Below, piece by piece: positions 43,575 to 53,262 of a stretch of DNA of 64,000 nt. The notes below the pieces were generated by a model. It saw only the letters and a program-made list of their open reading frames with translations, did not search any database and was not told the origin of the DNA. Origin of the DNA: Alteraurantiacibacter hainanensis (lineage in GTDB: Bacteria > Pseudomonadota > Alphaproteobacteria > Sphingomonadales > Sphingomonadaceae). The first letter of the stretch is position 1; each line of letters starts with the position of its first letter. The stretch lies in the NCBI RefSeq assembly GCF_036321025.1, contig NZ_JAZAPB010000001.1:806001-870000 (forward strand), in the 5' to 3' direction. Position numbers and translations under genes: made by a program.

Positions 43575-45312
43575 AGCCGCGCCCTCAGCCGACAGCCGGC
43601 CCGGCATGAGGTGGGGTCCGAAGCTGCTGGACGATGGCCGCACGCGCTTCCGCCTGTGGGCACCTGACAGGAGCGAGATCACGCTCGAGCTGGAGGGAGC
43701 CTCGCCCGTCGCGATGGAGCCGGAGGATGATGGCTGGTTCTCCGCCGTCGCCGAGGCGGAACCGGGCGCACGGTACCGCTTCCGGGTGGAGAAAGACCTT
43801 GCCGTTGCCGACCCGGCATCCCGCGCGCAATCGGGCGGCGTCCATGGCTGGAGCGTCGTGACCGATTCCGCCGCCTATCGCTGGAGCAGCGCCAATTGGC
43901 GCGGACGGGCATGGGAAGAGACGGTGATAGAGGAAGTGCATGTCGGCGTACTGGGTGGCTTCTCCGGCCTTGCGGATCGGCTTCCCGAAATGGCCGAACG
44001 CGGTGTTACGGCAGTCGAGATCATGCCCGTCGCGGCTTTCGGCGGAAACCGCAACTGGGGCTACGATGGCGTTCTGCCTTACGCGGTAGCGGAGAGCTAT
44101 GGCATGCCCGACGACTTCAAGGCGCTGATCGACCGCGCCCACGAACTGGGTCTGATGGTGTTCCTAGACGTGGTCTACAACCATTTCGGGCCGGACGGGA
44201 ATTATCTGGGCGCCTATGCCAGCGATTTCTTCGATGCCCATGCGCATACGCCCTGGGGCGGCGCGGTCGCCGTCTCGCGCGATCCCGTGCGGCGCTTCTT
44301 CATCGACAACGCACTGATGTGGCTGGGCGAATACCGGATAGACGGGCTGCGCTTCGACGCCGTCCACGCCATTGCCGACAACACTTTCCTGGACGACATG
44401 GCGCAGGAAATCCGCGCGGCTTTTCCCGACAGGCACATTCACCTGGTGCTGGAAAACGAAGGCAACGATGCCGACAGGCTCGCTCCCGGCCTCTACGACG
44501 CACAGTGGAACGACGACTTCCACAATGTGCTGCACGTGCTGCTGACCGGCGAGAGCGAGGGCTATTACGCAGGCTTCGTGGAAGACCCCACGGCAAAGCT
44601 GGCGCGATGCCTGGCCGAAGGGTTCATCTATCAGGGAGAGACGCCGCCCGGGTCGCAAAATGCGCGCGGCACGCCGAGCGCCGCCCTGCCCGCCACCCGC
44701 TTCGTTGCCTTTCTCCAGAACCACGACCAGACGGGAAACCGCGCTCTGGGCGAACGGCTGACCGTGCTGGCGGATGCCGACAGGCTGCGCGCGGCCACGG
44801 CGCTGCTGCTGCTGATGCCGCAAATCCCGCTGCTGTTCATGGGCGACTACGAGGGCAGCCATTCGCCCTTCCTGTTCTTCACCGATTTCGAGGAGGACTT
44901 GGCCGACGCCGTGCGCGAAGGCCGACGGGGCGAATTCGCCAGCTTCGCGGCCTTTGCCGACCCGCAGGCGCGTGAGCGCATTCCCGACCCCAACGCCCAT
45001 GCCACATTCGCGGCATCGAAGCCCGAGCCTGGCCCCGACGCGGAGGAATGGCGCCGCCTCTATCGCGAATTGATGGCGCTGCGCCATGCTCAGGTGGTGC
45101 CCCGCCTCGCTGGCGCGCAGGGGCTTGGTTCCGAAGTGCTGGGTCCGGGCGCCGTGGCGGCGCGCTGGCGCATGGCCGATAGCGCAGTTCTCTCCGTCGC
45201 GATCAATCTGGGCGATAGCGACGTGCGTTTCCCAGAGACCGGGGACGATGTCCTGTTCACGCTTGGGCAGGAGGGGGCGCCGGGCAGCTTTCGCGCCGCG
45301 CTGGCGACATGA
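43561..45312 (+). CDS. treZ: TreZ, malto-oligosyltrehalose trehalohydrolase
   Basis: A 583-residue GH13_10 enzyme that cuts free trehalose from maltooligosyltrehalose. Motifs: GMRWGPKLLDDGRTRFRLWA, the GLRFDAVHAI nucleophile at about residue 266, the LVLENEGND glutamate and LQNHDQTGNRA. The start is a GTG lying 14 bases inside glgX; an ATG at 43606 would shorten it by 15 residues. The stop overlaps the malQ start. Confidence 0.95.
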   Translation: MPHPEAAPSADSRPGMRWGPKLLDDGRTRFRLWAPDRSEITLELEGASPVAMEPEDDGWFSAVAEAEPGARYRFRVEKDLAVADPASRAQSGGVHGWSVVTDSAAYRWSSANWRGRAWEETVIEEVHVGVLGGFSGLADRLPEMAERGVTAVEIMPVAAFGGNRNWGYDGVLPYAVAESYGMPDDFKALIDRAHELGLMVFLDVVYNHFGPDGNYLGAYASDFFDAHAHTPWGGAVAVSRDPVRRFFIDNALMWLGEYRIDGLRFDAVHAIADNTFLDDMAQEIRAAFPDRHIHLVLENEGNDADRLAPGLYDAQWNDDFHNVLHVLLTGESEGYYAGFVEDPTAKLARCLAEGFIYQGETPPGSQNARGTPSAALPATRFVAFLQNHDQTGNRALGERLTVLADADRLRAATALLLLMPQIPLLFMGDYEGSHSPFLFFTDFEEDLADAVREGRRGEFASFAAFADPQARERIPDPNAHATFAASKPEPGPDAEEWRRLYRELMALRHAQVVPRLAGAQGLGSEVLGPGAVAARWRMADSAVLSVAINLGDSDVRFPETGDDVLFTLGQEGAPGSFRAALAT

Positions 45313-47309
45313 GCCGGCTGCACGAACTTGCGCGTCTGGCCGGACTGCAGGTCGATTGGGAAGATGCGGCCGGCGAGGCCCAGCGCGTGAGCGACGACAA
45401 CCTGCGCCGCATCCTTGCCGCTCTTGGCTATCCGGCGGAAAGCGATGCAGCCATTGCCGGGAGCATCGAGCGCTGCCGTGCCGACGCGGCGCGATGCGAC
45501 TTCGTCTCCGCCCGGTGCGGAGAGATGCTGTCGCTGCCCGCGTCGCTGGGCAGTGCCGGTGCGGGCGAAATTCACCTGGAAAGCGGACAGCGAATTCCCC
45601 TGACCATCACGAAGACGCAGCAGGGATTGCGCGTCCCTCCCATCGCGGAGATCGGCTACCACCGCCTGCAAGGACCGGATTTCACCGTGCAGATCGCCAT
45701 CGCGCCGGAGCGCTGCCTGGGTGTTGCGGACCTGGCCGGCAAACCCCGCGCCTGGGGAGCGGCGGTTCAGCTACCTTCCCTGCGCGATGGGCATGGGCGC
45801 GGGTTCGGCGATTTCGGCGCGCTGGCCGATGCGGCGCGCCACTTTGGCGAGGCGGGTGCAGAGGCGCTGGCGATCAGCCCGACCCATGCGCTGTTCCCGA
45901 CCGATCCCGCGCGCTTCAGCCCCTATGCGCCTTCCAGCCGGTTGTTTTTGAACGTGCTGTTCGCCGATCCGACGCTGGTGGATATGGACCTGCCATCGGG
46001 AGACGATAGCGATCTGATCGACTGGCAAGCGGCGATCCCGCAGCGGATGGCGGCACTGCGCAATGCGTTCGCGGCGAGCTGGCCGGACGTCGAGCCACAC
46101 GTGATGGCCTATCGCGACCGGATGGGGCAGGCGCTCGATAGCCATGCCATCTACGATGCCCTGCATGCGCATTTCTTCGCAGGTGGCGCGCGTGGATGGC
46201 AGGACTGGCCGGAGGAATTTCACAATCCTGGCAGCGCGGCGGTGACCCGCTTTGCCGAAGAGAACCGCGAGGAGGTGAACTTCTACCTGTTCGCGCAGTG
46301 GCTGGCGGCGAAAAGTCTCACCGCAGCGCAGAACGCCGCGCGCGAGGCAGGTATGGGTATCGGGTTGATCGCCGATCTCGCCGTTGGCATGGATGGCGGC
46401 GGCAGCCACGCCTGGAGCGCACCCGCCGATCTTCTGTCAGGCCTTTCCGTTGGCGCGCCGCCCGATCTGCTGGGGCCGGACGGCCAAGACTGGGGGCTCA
46501 CGACCTTCTCCCCCGCCGCACTCAAGCGCAGCGGCTTCGCGCCATTCATCGCCACGCTGCGCGCCGCGCTCGACTACGCGGGCGGAATCCGGATCGACCA
46601 CGTGCTCGGCCTCAACCGGCTGTGGGTCGTGCCGCATGGCGGAAGCGCGGCGGACGGCGCCTATCTCGCCTATCCGCTCGACAACATGCTGCGCATCCTT
46701 GCGATCGAATCCCACCGGGCAAACGCCGTGGTGATCGGCGAGGATCTGGGCACCGTGCCCGCAGGGCTGCGTCCGAAACTGGAGGCGAAGCACGTGCTGG
46801 GCATGCGGGTGCTGTGGTTCGAGCGGGATGAGGACGGCGCCTATATCCCGCCCGGCGAATGGCCCGAACAGGCGGTCGCCATGACAGGCACGCACGATGT
46901 CTTCACCATCGCCGGATGGTGGCAGGGACGCGACATCGACTGGACGTGGAAGCTGGGTCGCGCCTCCGGTCATGAAAGCGAAGCGGAAGCGCGCGCGGCG
47001 CGCGATGCGGATCGGTCGGAGTTCTGGGACGCACTGGTGGCAAGCGGGTCGGCCTCGGGTCAGATGCCTTCGCCGGGCGATCCGGGCCCGGTCGTCGACG
47101 CGGCTCTCGTCCATGTCGGGCGCAGTTCCTGTGAACTGGCGCTGGTGCCGCTGGAGGATATCTGCGGAGAGCTGGAACAACCAAACATTCCCGGCACCAT
47201 CGACGAACACCCCAACTGGCGGCGGCGCATGCCCGCCCCGACAGCCGATCTGCTGGCGCGGCCCGATGTCGCGCGGCGGCTCAAGGCGCTGGACAAGAGC
47301 CGATGGTAA
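45309..47309 (+). CDS. malQ: MalQ, 4-alpha-glucanotransferase
   Basis: A 666-residue GH77 amylomaltase that shuffles glucan segments between maltooligosaccharides. Visible are SPTHALFPTDPARFSPYAPS, the nucleophile aspartate about 430 (IRIDHVLGLNRLW), glutamate about 478 (VIGEDLGTVP) and GTHDVFTIAGWWQG. The ATG overlaps the treZ TGA (ATGA). It would recycle short chains left by GlgX and TreY. Confidence 0.95.
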   Translation: MSRLHELARLAGLQVDWEDAAGEAQRVSDDNLRRILAALGYPAESDAAIAGSIERCRADAARCDFVSARCGEMLSLPASLGSAGAGEIHLESGQRIPLTITKTQQGLRVPPIAEIGYHRLQGPDFTVQIAIAPERCLGVADLAGKPRAWGAAVQLPSLRDGHGRGFGDFGALADAARHFGEAGAEALAISPTHALFPTDPARFSPYAPSSRLFLNVLFADPTLVDMDLPSGDDSDLIDWQAAIPQRMAALRNAFAASWPDVEPHVMAYRDRMGQALDSHAIYDALHAHFFAGGARGWQDWPEEFHNPGSAAVTRFAEENREEVNFYLFAQWLAAKSLTAAQNAAREAGMGIGLIADLAVGMDGGGSHAWSAPADLLSGLSVGAPPDLLGPDGQDWGLTTFSPAALKRSGFAPFIATLRAALDYAGGIRIDHVLGLNRLWVVPHGGSAADGAYLAYPLDNMLRILAIESHRANAVVIGEDLGTVPAGLRPKLEAKHVLGMRVLWFERDEDGAYIPPGEWPEQAVAMTGTHDVFTIAGWWQGRDIDWTWKLGRASGHESEAEARAARDADRSEFWDALVASGSASGQMPSPGDPGPVVDAALVHVGRSSCELALVPLEDICGELEQPNIPGTIDEHPNWRRRMPAPTADLLARPDVARRLKALDKSRW

Positions 47310-49786
47310 CGCCACGCGCCACCTATCGGCTGCAGTTCCACAAGGACTTCCCTCTCGCGCAGGGAGAGAAGCTGGTGCCCTATCTAGACAGGCTCGGCAT
47401 CAGCCATGTCTACGCTTCGCCGATCACCGTGGCGGTGCCCGGTTCCCGGCATGGCTACGATGTCGTCGATCCCACCCGGGTGAATCCGGAGCTGGGCGGG
47501 GAGGAGGCCCTGCGCAGCCTCGTGACCGCTCTGCGCGCCCGCGGGATGGGCCTGATCATCGACATCGTCCCCAATCACATGGGCGTGGCCGGCGGGCACA
47601 ACGCGTGGTGGAACGACGTGCTGCGCCACGGCCAGGCCAGCGAGTTCGCGCGGTTCTTCGATATCGACTGGCGCCGCCCGGTCATGCTGCCGATCCTCGG
47701 CGCGCCATTGCCCGAAGTGCTCGCCGAGGGCCACGTGGCAATCGACAGATCGGGCGATGAGGCGGTGCTGACCGTCTATGGCGAACACCACATTCCCTTG
47801 CGGCCCGACGAAGGCGACCTGCCCGATCCGGCTGACCATGAGGCCATGCAGCGTCTGCTCGACAGGCAGCATTACCGCCTCGGCTGGTGGCGGCAGGCGA
47901 ACGACGATCTGAACTGGCGGCGCTTCTTCACGATCAACGAACTCGCCGGGCTGAGGATCGAGGACGAGAGTGTGTTCGAGCGGACGCACGAACTCTACTT
48001 CCGCCTGTGGGAAGAAGGCCTGATCGACGGCGTGCGCATCGATCACGTGGACGGCCTGTCAGACCCTGCAGGCTATTGCCGCAAGCTGCGCGCGCGCTTC
48101 GATACCCTCTCGCGGGATCCCCAGGCCCCTCCCGGCCCCGCCTATATCGTGGTCGAGAAGATCCTAGGACCCGGCGAGAGCCTTCCCGAAGACTGGGGCG
48201 TGGACGGAACCAGCGGCTACGACTTCATGGAGGACGTCTCCGCCCTGCTGCACGATCCGGCGGGCGCGCAGCCGCTGGAAGAGCTTTGTCACCGCTTCAG
48301 CGGGCGCGAACTGTCGTTCCACGAGGAAGAGTTGCAGGCGCGGCAAGACATGCTGTCCTGGTCCTTCGAGGGTCAGCTGCAGGCCTGCGTGGAATCCTTT
48401 TCCGCCCTCGCCCGTTCGGCGCGGGAAACCACAGGGCTGACCGACGGCATGATCCGCCGGGCGATCGAGCGACTTCTATGGGTGTTTCCGGTCTATCGCA
48501 CCTATGGCACCGGCTCACAGGCCCCCGCCAGCGACGCGCAGGTTCGCGAGCGGGCACGCCGCGATGCAGCGGCTTTTACCCCGCCGGGTGAGGCTGAAGT
48601 CGCCGACCGCGTTCTCGGCTGGCTGGCAGGAAATGGGCCGGGCGATGCGCGGCTTGCGCAAGAGGCGGTCCGCCGGTTCCAGCAACTCTCCGCTCCGATC
48701 GCCGCCAAGGCTGTCGAGGACACGGCTTTCTACCGCTACGCCACATTGCTCTCGCGGCTCGATGTCGGCTTCGACGCATCGCGCATGGCCTGCTCCATCG
48801 ACGATTTTCACGCGGTATGCGAAGGTCGTGCGCGGTCCTTCCCGCATTCGATGCTGGCAACCGCAACCCACGATCACAAGCGCGGAGAGGACGTGCGGGC
48901 TCGACTGGCCGTGCTCTCGGCCGTGCCGGACGTCTGGGCGGAGCGGGTAGCGGCCTGGGACGGGATCGCCCGCGGCCCCGACAGCGGGCTTCATGCCGGC
49001 GACCGCTACGCGCTCTACCAGATGCTGTTCGGCGCCTGGCCGGAGCATTTGTCTCCCGACGATGCCACCGGCCTGACGAACTTCGCGCAGCGGCTATCGG
49101 CCTGGCAGGTCAAGGCCTTGCGCGAGGGGAAGCTGCGTTCTTCTTGGGAGCAGCCGGACACTGACTACGAACAGCGTGCGGACGAGTTCGTCAGCCAGCT
49201 GCTCGGTCGGGGGCAGCGGGGATGCGTAGCGCGCGAGATCGCCGCCTTCGTTCAGGAAACTTCGGGCGCTGCACTGGCGAACACGCTCGTGCAGGCTGCC
49301 TTGCGCAACGCCGTGCCGGGCGTACCCGATTGCTATCAGGGCTGTGAGCTACCCGATTACAGCATGGTCGATCCCGACAACCGCCGGCCGGTGAACTTCG
49401 CAGAGCGGGAGGCGATGCTCGACGTCGCTGGCACTGCACATCCGAAATTCGCGCTCTTGGCGGGCATGCTGGATATCCGGCGGCATCAAGCGACACTTCT
49501 TGCCAAGGGGGATTATCGCGCGGCGCAAGTCTCGGGTTCCCGCTCGGACCATGTAGTCGCCTTCACGCGCACGATGGAAGGCGCAGAACTGCAGTGCGCT
49601 TTCGCCGTCAAGTGCGCGCGGCCCTTGCTGAACGAATCCCGACCGGCCCCTCCGGCCGCGTGGTGGGGGGAGACGCAGGTCCGTTTTCCCGGAAGCGAAG
49701 GGCAGATGGCCAGCGACCTGTTCGCCAGCCTCCCGGTCGCGATCCGGCTCGTCGAGCGCGGGTCTGAGGGTAAGCGTCTGTTATAG
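47303..49786 (+). CDS. treY: TreY, malto-oligosyltrehalose synthase
   Basis: An 827-residue GH13_26 enzyme that converts the reducing end of a maltooligosaccharide to a trehalose unit. It shows ATYRLQFHKDFPL, LGISHVYASPITVAVPGSRH, DIVPNHMG, the nucleophile near residue 246 (VRIDHVDGLSDP), the glutamate in VVEKILGPGE and TATHDHKRGED. The start overlaps malQ by 7 bases. It is the last gene of the operon and pairs with TreZ. Confidence 0.96.
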   Translation: MVTPRATYRLQFHKDFPLAQGEKLVPYLDRLGISHVYASPITVAVPGSRHGYDVVDPTRVNPELGGEEALRSLVTALRARGMGLIIDIVPNHMGVAGGHNAWWNDVLRHGQASEFARFFDIDWRRPVMLPILGAPLPEVLAEGHVAIDRSGDEAVLTVYGEHHIPLRPDEGDLPDPADHEAMQRLLDRQHYRLGWWRQANDDLNWRRFFTINELAGLRIEDESVFERTHELYFRLWEEGLIDGVRIDHVDGLSDPAGYCRKLRARFDTLSRDPQAPPGPAYIVVEKILGPGESLPEDWGVDGTSGYDFMEDVSALLHDPAGAQPLEELCHRFSGRELSFHEEELQARQDMLSWSFEGQLQACVESFSALARSARETTGLTDGMIRRAIERLLWVFPVYRTYGTGSQAPASDAQVRERARRDAAAFTPPGEAEVADRVLGWLAGNGPGDARLAQEAVRRFQQLSAPIAAKAVEDTAFYRYATLLSRLDVGFDASRMACSIDDFHAVCEGRARSFPHSMLATATHDHKRGEDVRARLAVLSAVPDVWAERVAAWDGIARGPDSGLHAGDRYALYQMLFGAWPEHLSPDDATGLTNFAQRLSAWQVKALREGKLRSSWEQPDTDYEQRADEFVSQLLGRGQRGCVAREIAAFVQETSGAALANTLVQAALRNAVPGVPDCYQGCELPDYSMVDPDNRRPVNFAEREAMLDVAGTAHPKFALLAGMLDIRRHQATLLAKGDYRAAQVSGSRSDHVVAFTRTMEGAELQCAFAVKCARPLLNESRPAPPAAWWGETQVRFPGSEGQMASDLFASLPVAIRLVERGSEGKRLL

Positions 49787-49845
49787 AAGGTTCGGCGCGC
49801 TCTCGGATGCCATGAGGGCTTCCCGATAGGAGGCCGCCGACCTTC
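49786..49845 (+). terminator. Long inverted repeat after treY, possible end of the glucan operon
   Basis: GAAGGTTCGGCG at 49786-49797 pairs with CGCCGACCTTC at 49835-49845 with one bulged base, starting at the last base of the treY stop codon; the sequence between can fold further. There is no U-run, so this is a weak terminator or a 3'-end stabiliser. Confidence 0.35.
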
Positions 49846-49938
49846 GTACCTGTTGGCTTGATCGCCCAAGTCCTGTAGACATTGTCAATCTGCGCAAGTC
49901 TGTGCACCACTCGGATGAACAAGCGGGAGCTTCTCTTC

Positions 49939-50412
49939 ATGGCCTATCGTGTCACCATCAATGGCGAAACGCGCGAGATCGATGCGCCGGGAGACATGCC
50001 TCTGCTGTGGGCGCTGCGCAACGAGCTCGGCATGGTCGGCACGAAGTTCGGCTGCGGTATCGGAATGTGCGGTGCCTGCACCGTCCATGTCGACGGCCAG
50101 GCCACCCGTTCGTGCGCGCTGCCGCTTTCGGCGATTGGCGACAAGAAGGTTTCGACTATCGAGGCACTGGGCGAGACGCCCGTTGGCCAAGCGCTGCAGC
50201 AGGCGTGGCTGGACGACGACGTGATGCAGTGCGGCTATTGCCAGGCGGGGCAGCTGATGAACGCCACCGCGCTGCTCAACAACAATCCCAATCCCAGCGA
50301 TGGCGAAATCGACGCGGCGATGCAGGGCAATATCTGCCGCTGTGCATGTTACAAGCGGATCCACGCCGCCATTGCCAAGGTCGCCCGTGACGAGGAGACG
50401 GCCAATGCCTGA
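49939..50412 (+). CDS. (2Fe-2S)-binding subunit, isoquinoline 1-oxidoreductase alpha-like
   Basis: A 157-residue subunit with two [2Fe-2S] clusters: C39, C44, C47 and C59 (CGIGMCGAC) and C98, C101, C133 and C135 (CGYC, CRC). It carries electrons from the molybdenum subunit encoded immediately downstream; the two genes overlap by 8 bases. The ATG at 49939 is preferred, with GGGAG upstream; an ATG at 49915 adds only eight residues. The same family as the partial gene at the window's left edge, but a different copy. Confidence 0.93.
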   Translation: MAYRVTINGETREIDAPGDMPLLWALRNELGMVGTKFGCGIGMCGACTVHVDGQATRSCALPLSAIGDKKVSTIEALGETPVGQALQQAWLDDDVMQCGYCQAGQLMNATALLNNNPNPSDGEIDAAMQGNICRCACYKRIHAAIAKVARDEETANA

Positions 50413-52609
50413 GCAGATGCAACTTTCGCGTCGCCTGTTCCTGAAGTCCTCGGCGGTTGCCGGGGGCGGCTTTGCCCTCGCGGCGACTTTCCCGATGGCC
50501 GGGCGCGCCACGGCGGTTTCGGGTCCGGCAGATCTCAACGCCTTCATCACCATCCATGGTGACAACACCATCACCATCATCGGCAAGAACCCGGAGATCG
50601 GCCAGGGCATCAAGACGATGCTGCCCATGCTGATCGCAGAGGAACTGGATGCCGACTGGGATTCGGTGTCGATCGAGCAGGCGGATACCAATGCCGCCAA
50701 ATACGGTCCGCAGCTGGCCGGCGGCTCATTCGCCACGCCGATGAACTGGATTCCCATGCGCCAGGCCGGCGCGGCAGCTCGGGCGATGCTGATTGCCGCC
50801 GCTGCGCAGCGCTGGGGCGTCGATGCCGCATCGCTGGCGACGGAGCCGGGCCGCGTCGTGCAGCCGGGCACCAGCCGCTCCGCCACCTATGGCGAACTGG
50901 CCGCCGATGCCGCCATGATGGAAGTGCCCGAACCTGCCGGACTGACACTGAAGGACCAGGCAGATTTCCGCATCATCGGCCGGGCGATCGGCGGGGTCGA
51001 CAGCCCCAAGATCGTGCGCGGAGAACCGATTTTCGGTGTCGATACGCAGCTGGACGGAATGGTCTATGCCGCGTTCGAACGCTCTCCGGTATTCGGCGCG
51101 AAGCTGGTTTCGGCGAACCTCGAAGCCGCGAAATCCCAACCCGGCGTGATCGATGCCTTCACTATCGAGGGCAACGGCAATGCCGCCGAACTGGTCGACG
51201 GCATTGCCGTGATCGCCGACAACTGGTGGCTCGCCAACAAGGCGCGCGCCTCGCTGGCACCCCAGTGGGACAACGGCGAATGGGAAACGCATTCCTCGGC
51301 CGGATATGCCCAGGCCGCGCAGGAAGCGTGGGCCGCAGGCACTTCCGACGAAGTGTTCGCCGAGAAGGGCGATGTCGATGCGGCATTCGCCGACGCGGAC
51401 CAGGTACTGGAAGCCGAATACAGCTATCCGTTCCTGGCGCACGTAGCGATGGAGCCGATGAACTGCACCGCGCTGATGCACGAGGACGGCACCATGGAGA
51501 TGTGGGCCCCCTCGCAGACGCCGCAGGGTGGGCAGCAGGCGGTGGCCAATTACCTGGGCCTCGAACAGAACCAGGTCGTCGTGCACATCACGCGTATGGG
51601 CGGCGGCTTCGGTCGCCGGCTTAACAACGATTACATGGTTCAGGTCGCCGCCATCGCCAAGGAAATGCCCGGCACGCCGGTGCAGATGATCTGGAGCCGC
51701 GAGGATGACGTGCGCTCCGACTTCTATCGCCCCGCCGGCTGGCACAAGCTGCGCGCGGCGGTGAACGCCGAGGGCAGGATCACCGGCTGGGCCGATCACT
51801 TCGTCACCTTCGACCTGGGCGGCGGACAGTTCAATCCGGCAGCCATGTCGCCCGACGAATTCCCGGCCAAGTACGTCGAGAACCTCAAGTTCGAACAGAC
51901 CAAGATGGCTTCCGCCGTGCCGATGGGCGCGCTGCGGGCACCGACCTCGAACGCCATGGCCTTCGTGATGCAGAGCTTCCTCGACGAGGTGGCCCATGCA
52001 ACCGGCAAGGATCTGCCCACGCTGATGCTGGAAATCACCGACGGCGTGGAGCCCGAACCTGAAACGCAGGGTTTCGTCGGGCCGCAGCCGGGCTTCTCCG
52101 CGCCGCGACTGCAGGCAGTCACGCGCAAGGTCATGCAGATGTCGAACTGGGGCCAGCCCGTCGCCAGCGGTCACGCGCTGGGCTTCGGATTCTATTACAG
52201 CCACATGGGCTATTTCGCCGAGGTGGTGGAAGCCAGCCTGGACGATCGCAACAACCCGGTGGTGCACAACGTCTGGGCGGCGGGTGACGTCGGCAGCCAG
52301 ATCATCAACCCCTACGGCGCGCTGAACCAGGTGGAAGGCTCCATCATCGATGGCATCGGCCAGGCGATTCAGCTGGCCGTGGAGATCGAAGGCGGCGCGG
52401 CCAAGCAGTCGAACTTCCACGACTACCCCATACCGCGCATGCCGATGACCCCGCAGCTGCACGTGGAGTGGGTCCTGTCGGACAACAATCCCACGGGTCT
52501 TGGCGAACCTGCCCTACCCCCGGTCATCCCCGCACTAACCAATGCGCTTTTCGCGCTGACCGGCAAGCGGGTGCGTTCGCTGCCGATCGACAAGTCGATC
52601 TTCGCCTAG
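50405..52609 (+). CDS. Molybdopterin-binding hydroxylase large subunit, isoquinoline 1-oxidoreductase beta-like, Tat-exported
   Basis: A 734-residue subunit. It starts with a twin-arginine signal (SRRLFLKSSAVAGGGFALA), placing the folded enzyme in the periplasm, then has the Mo-cofactor domains (RMGGGFGRRLNNDY, GALRAPTSNAMAFVMQSF, and the glutamate-containing GLGEPALPP near the C-terminus, where the Glu is the catalytic base of the family). Family members hydroxylate N-heterocycles or oxidise aldehydes. No FAD subunit is present, so electrons likely go to a cytochrome. It ends 2 bases from the convergent modC, and a molybdate transporter beside a Mo enzyme is a meaningful association. Confidence 0.93.
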   Translation: MPEQMQLSRRLFLKSSAVAGGGFALAATFPMAGRATAVSGPADLNAFITIHGDNTITIIGKNPEIGQGIKTMLPMLIAEELDADWDSVSIEQADTNAAKYGPQLAGGSFATPMNWIPMRQAGAAARAMLIAAAAQRWGVDAASLATEPGRVVQPGTSRSATYGELAADAAMMEVPEPAGLTLKDQADFRIIGRAIGGVDSPKIVRGEPIFGVDTQLDGMVYAAFERSPVFGAKLVSANLEAAKSQPGVIDAFTIEGNGNAAELVDGIAVIADNWWLANKARASLAPQWDNGEWETHSSAGYAQAAQEAWAAGTSDEVFAEKGDVDAAFADADQVLEAEYSYPFLAHVAMEPMNCTALMHEDGTMEMWAPSQTPQGGQQAVANYLGLEQNQVVVHITRMGGGFGRRLNNDYMVQVAAIAKEMPGTPVQMIWSREDDVRSDFYRPAGWHKLRAAVNAEGRITGWADHFVTFDLGGGQFNPAAMSPDEFPAKYVENLKFEQTKMASAVPMGALRAPTSNAMAFVMQSFLDEVAHATGKDLPTLMLEITDGVEPEPETQGFVGPQPGFSAPRLQAVTRKVMQMSNWGQPVASGHALGFGFYYSHMGYFAEVVEASLDDRNNPVVHNVWAAGDVGSQIINPYGALNQVEGSIIDGIGQAIQLAVEIEGGAAKQSNFHDYPIPRMPMTPQLHVEWVLSDNNPTGLGEPALPPVIPALTNALFALTGKRVRSLPIDKSIFA

Positions 52610-52611
52610 GA

Positions 52612-53262
52612 TCAGGCCGGGCCGGGACTGGTTCCCGGTCCGGTCATTTCGATCACCCGGCCCGCAAGCCGCTCCACCTCGGCGCCCGAATGGCTGACCA
52701 GCAGCATCGGCAGGTCGAGCTCGTCGCGCAGGCGTTCGATCAGCCTCAAGAGCGTTTCTGCTCGCCGTTCGTCCAGCGATGCCATCGGCTCGTCCAGCAG
52801 CAGGAATCGCGGCGCGGACAGCAGGGCACGCCCGATGGCGACCCGCCGCGCCTCGCCGCCCGAAAGCGTTGCAGGCAACCGGTCCAGCAAGTGGCCAATC
52901 TCGAGCAGGTCCACCACCTCATCCTGCGAAACGATACCCGCGTTCCCGGGGGCAAATCTCTTGCCGTAGGCGAGGTTTGCTTTCACCCGCTTGTGCGGAA
53001 ACAGCCGCGCGTCCTGGAAAACATAGCCGGCGCGCCGCTTCTCCGGCGGCAGGTTCACGCCGGAAGCGGCGTCGAACAATGTCTCGCCCGAAACCGTGAT
53101 ATGCCCGGCCTTCGGGCGGATAAGCCCCGCAATGGCGTTCAGTGTGCTCGTCTTGCCCACGCCTGAGGGACCGACCAGCGCCGTCAGCTTGGCATCGGAA
53201 GCGAACGCCAGCGCGAAGGCGTGATCGTCGACCTCCATGTCGATGGCGATATCAAAGGACAT
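52612..53262 (-). CDS. modC: ModC-like molybdate ABC transporter ATPase, short form
   Basis: A 216-residue ATPase with Walker A GPSGVGKTS, signature LSGGEARRVAIGRAL, Walker B FLLLDEPMASLD and the H-loop VSHSG. It energises the ModB channel. Typical ModC is about 350 residues with a C-terminal molybdate-binding TOBE/Mop domain; that domain is missing here, so the usual trans-inhibition by molybdate would be absent. The ATG at 53262 is used because AGGGGG lies 9 bases upstream; a GTG two codons earlier is too close to it. It overlaps modB by 11 bases. Confidence 0.87.
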   Translation of the reverse strand: MSFDIAIDMEVDDHAFALAFASDAKLTALVGPSGVGKTSTLNAIAGLIRPKAGHITVSGETLFDAASGVNLPPEKRRAGYVFQDARLFPHKRVKANLAYGKRFAPGNAGIVSQDEVVDLLEIGHLLDRLPATLSGGEARRVAIGRALLSAPRFLLLDEPMASLDERRAETLLRLIERLRDELDLPMLLVSHSGAEVERLAGRVIEMTGPGTSPGPA

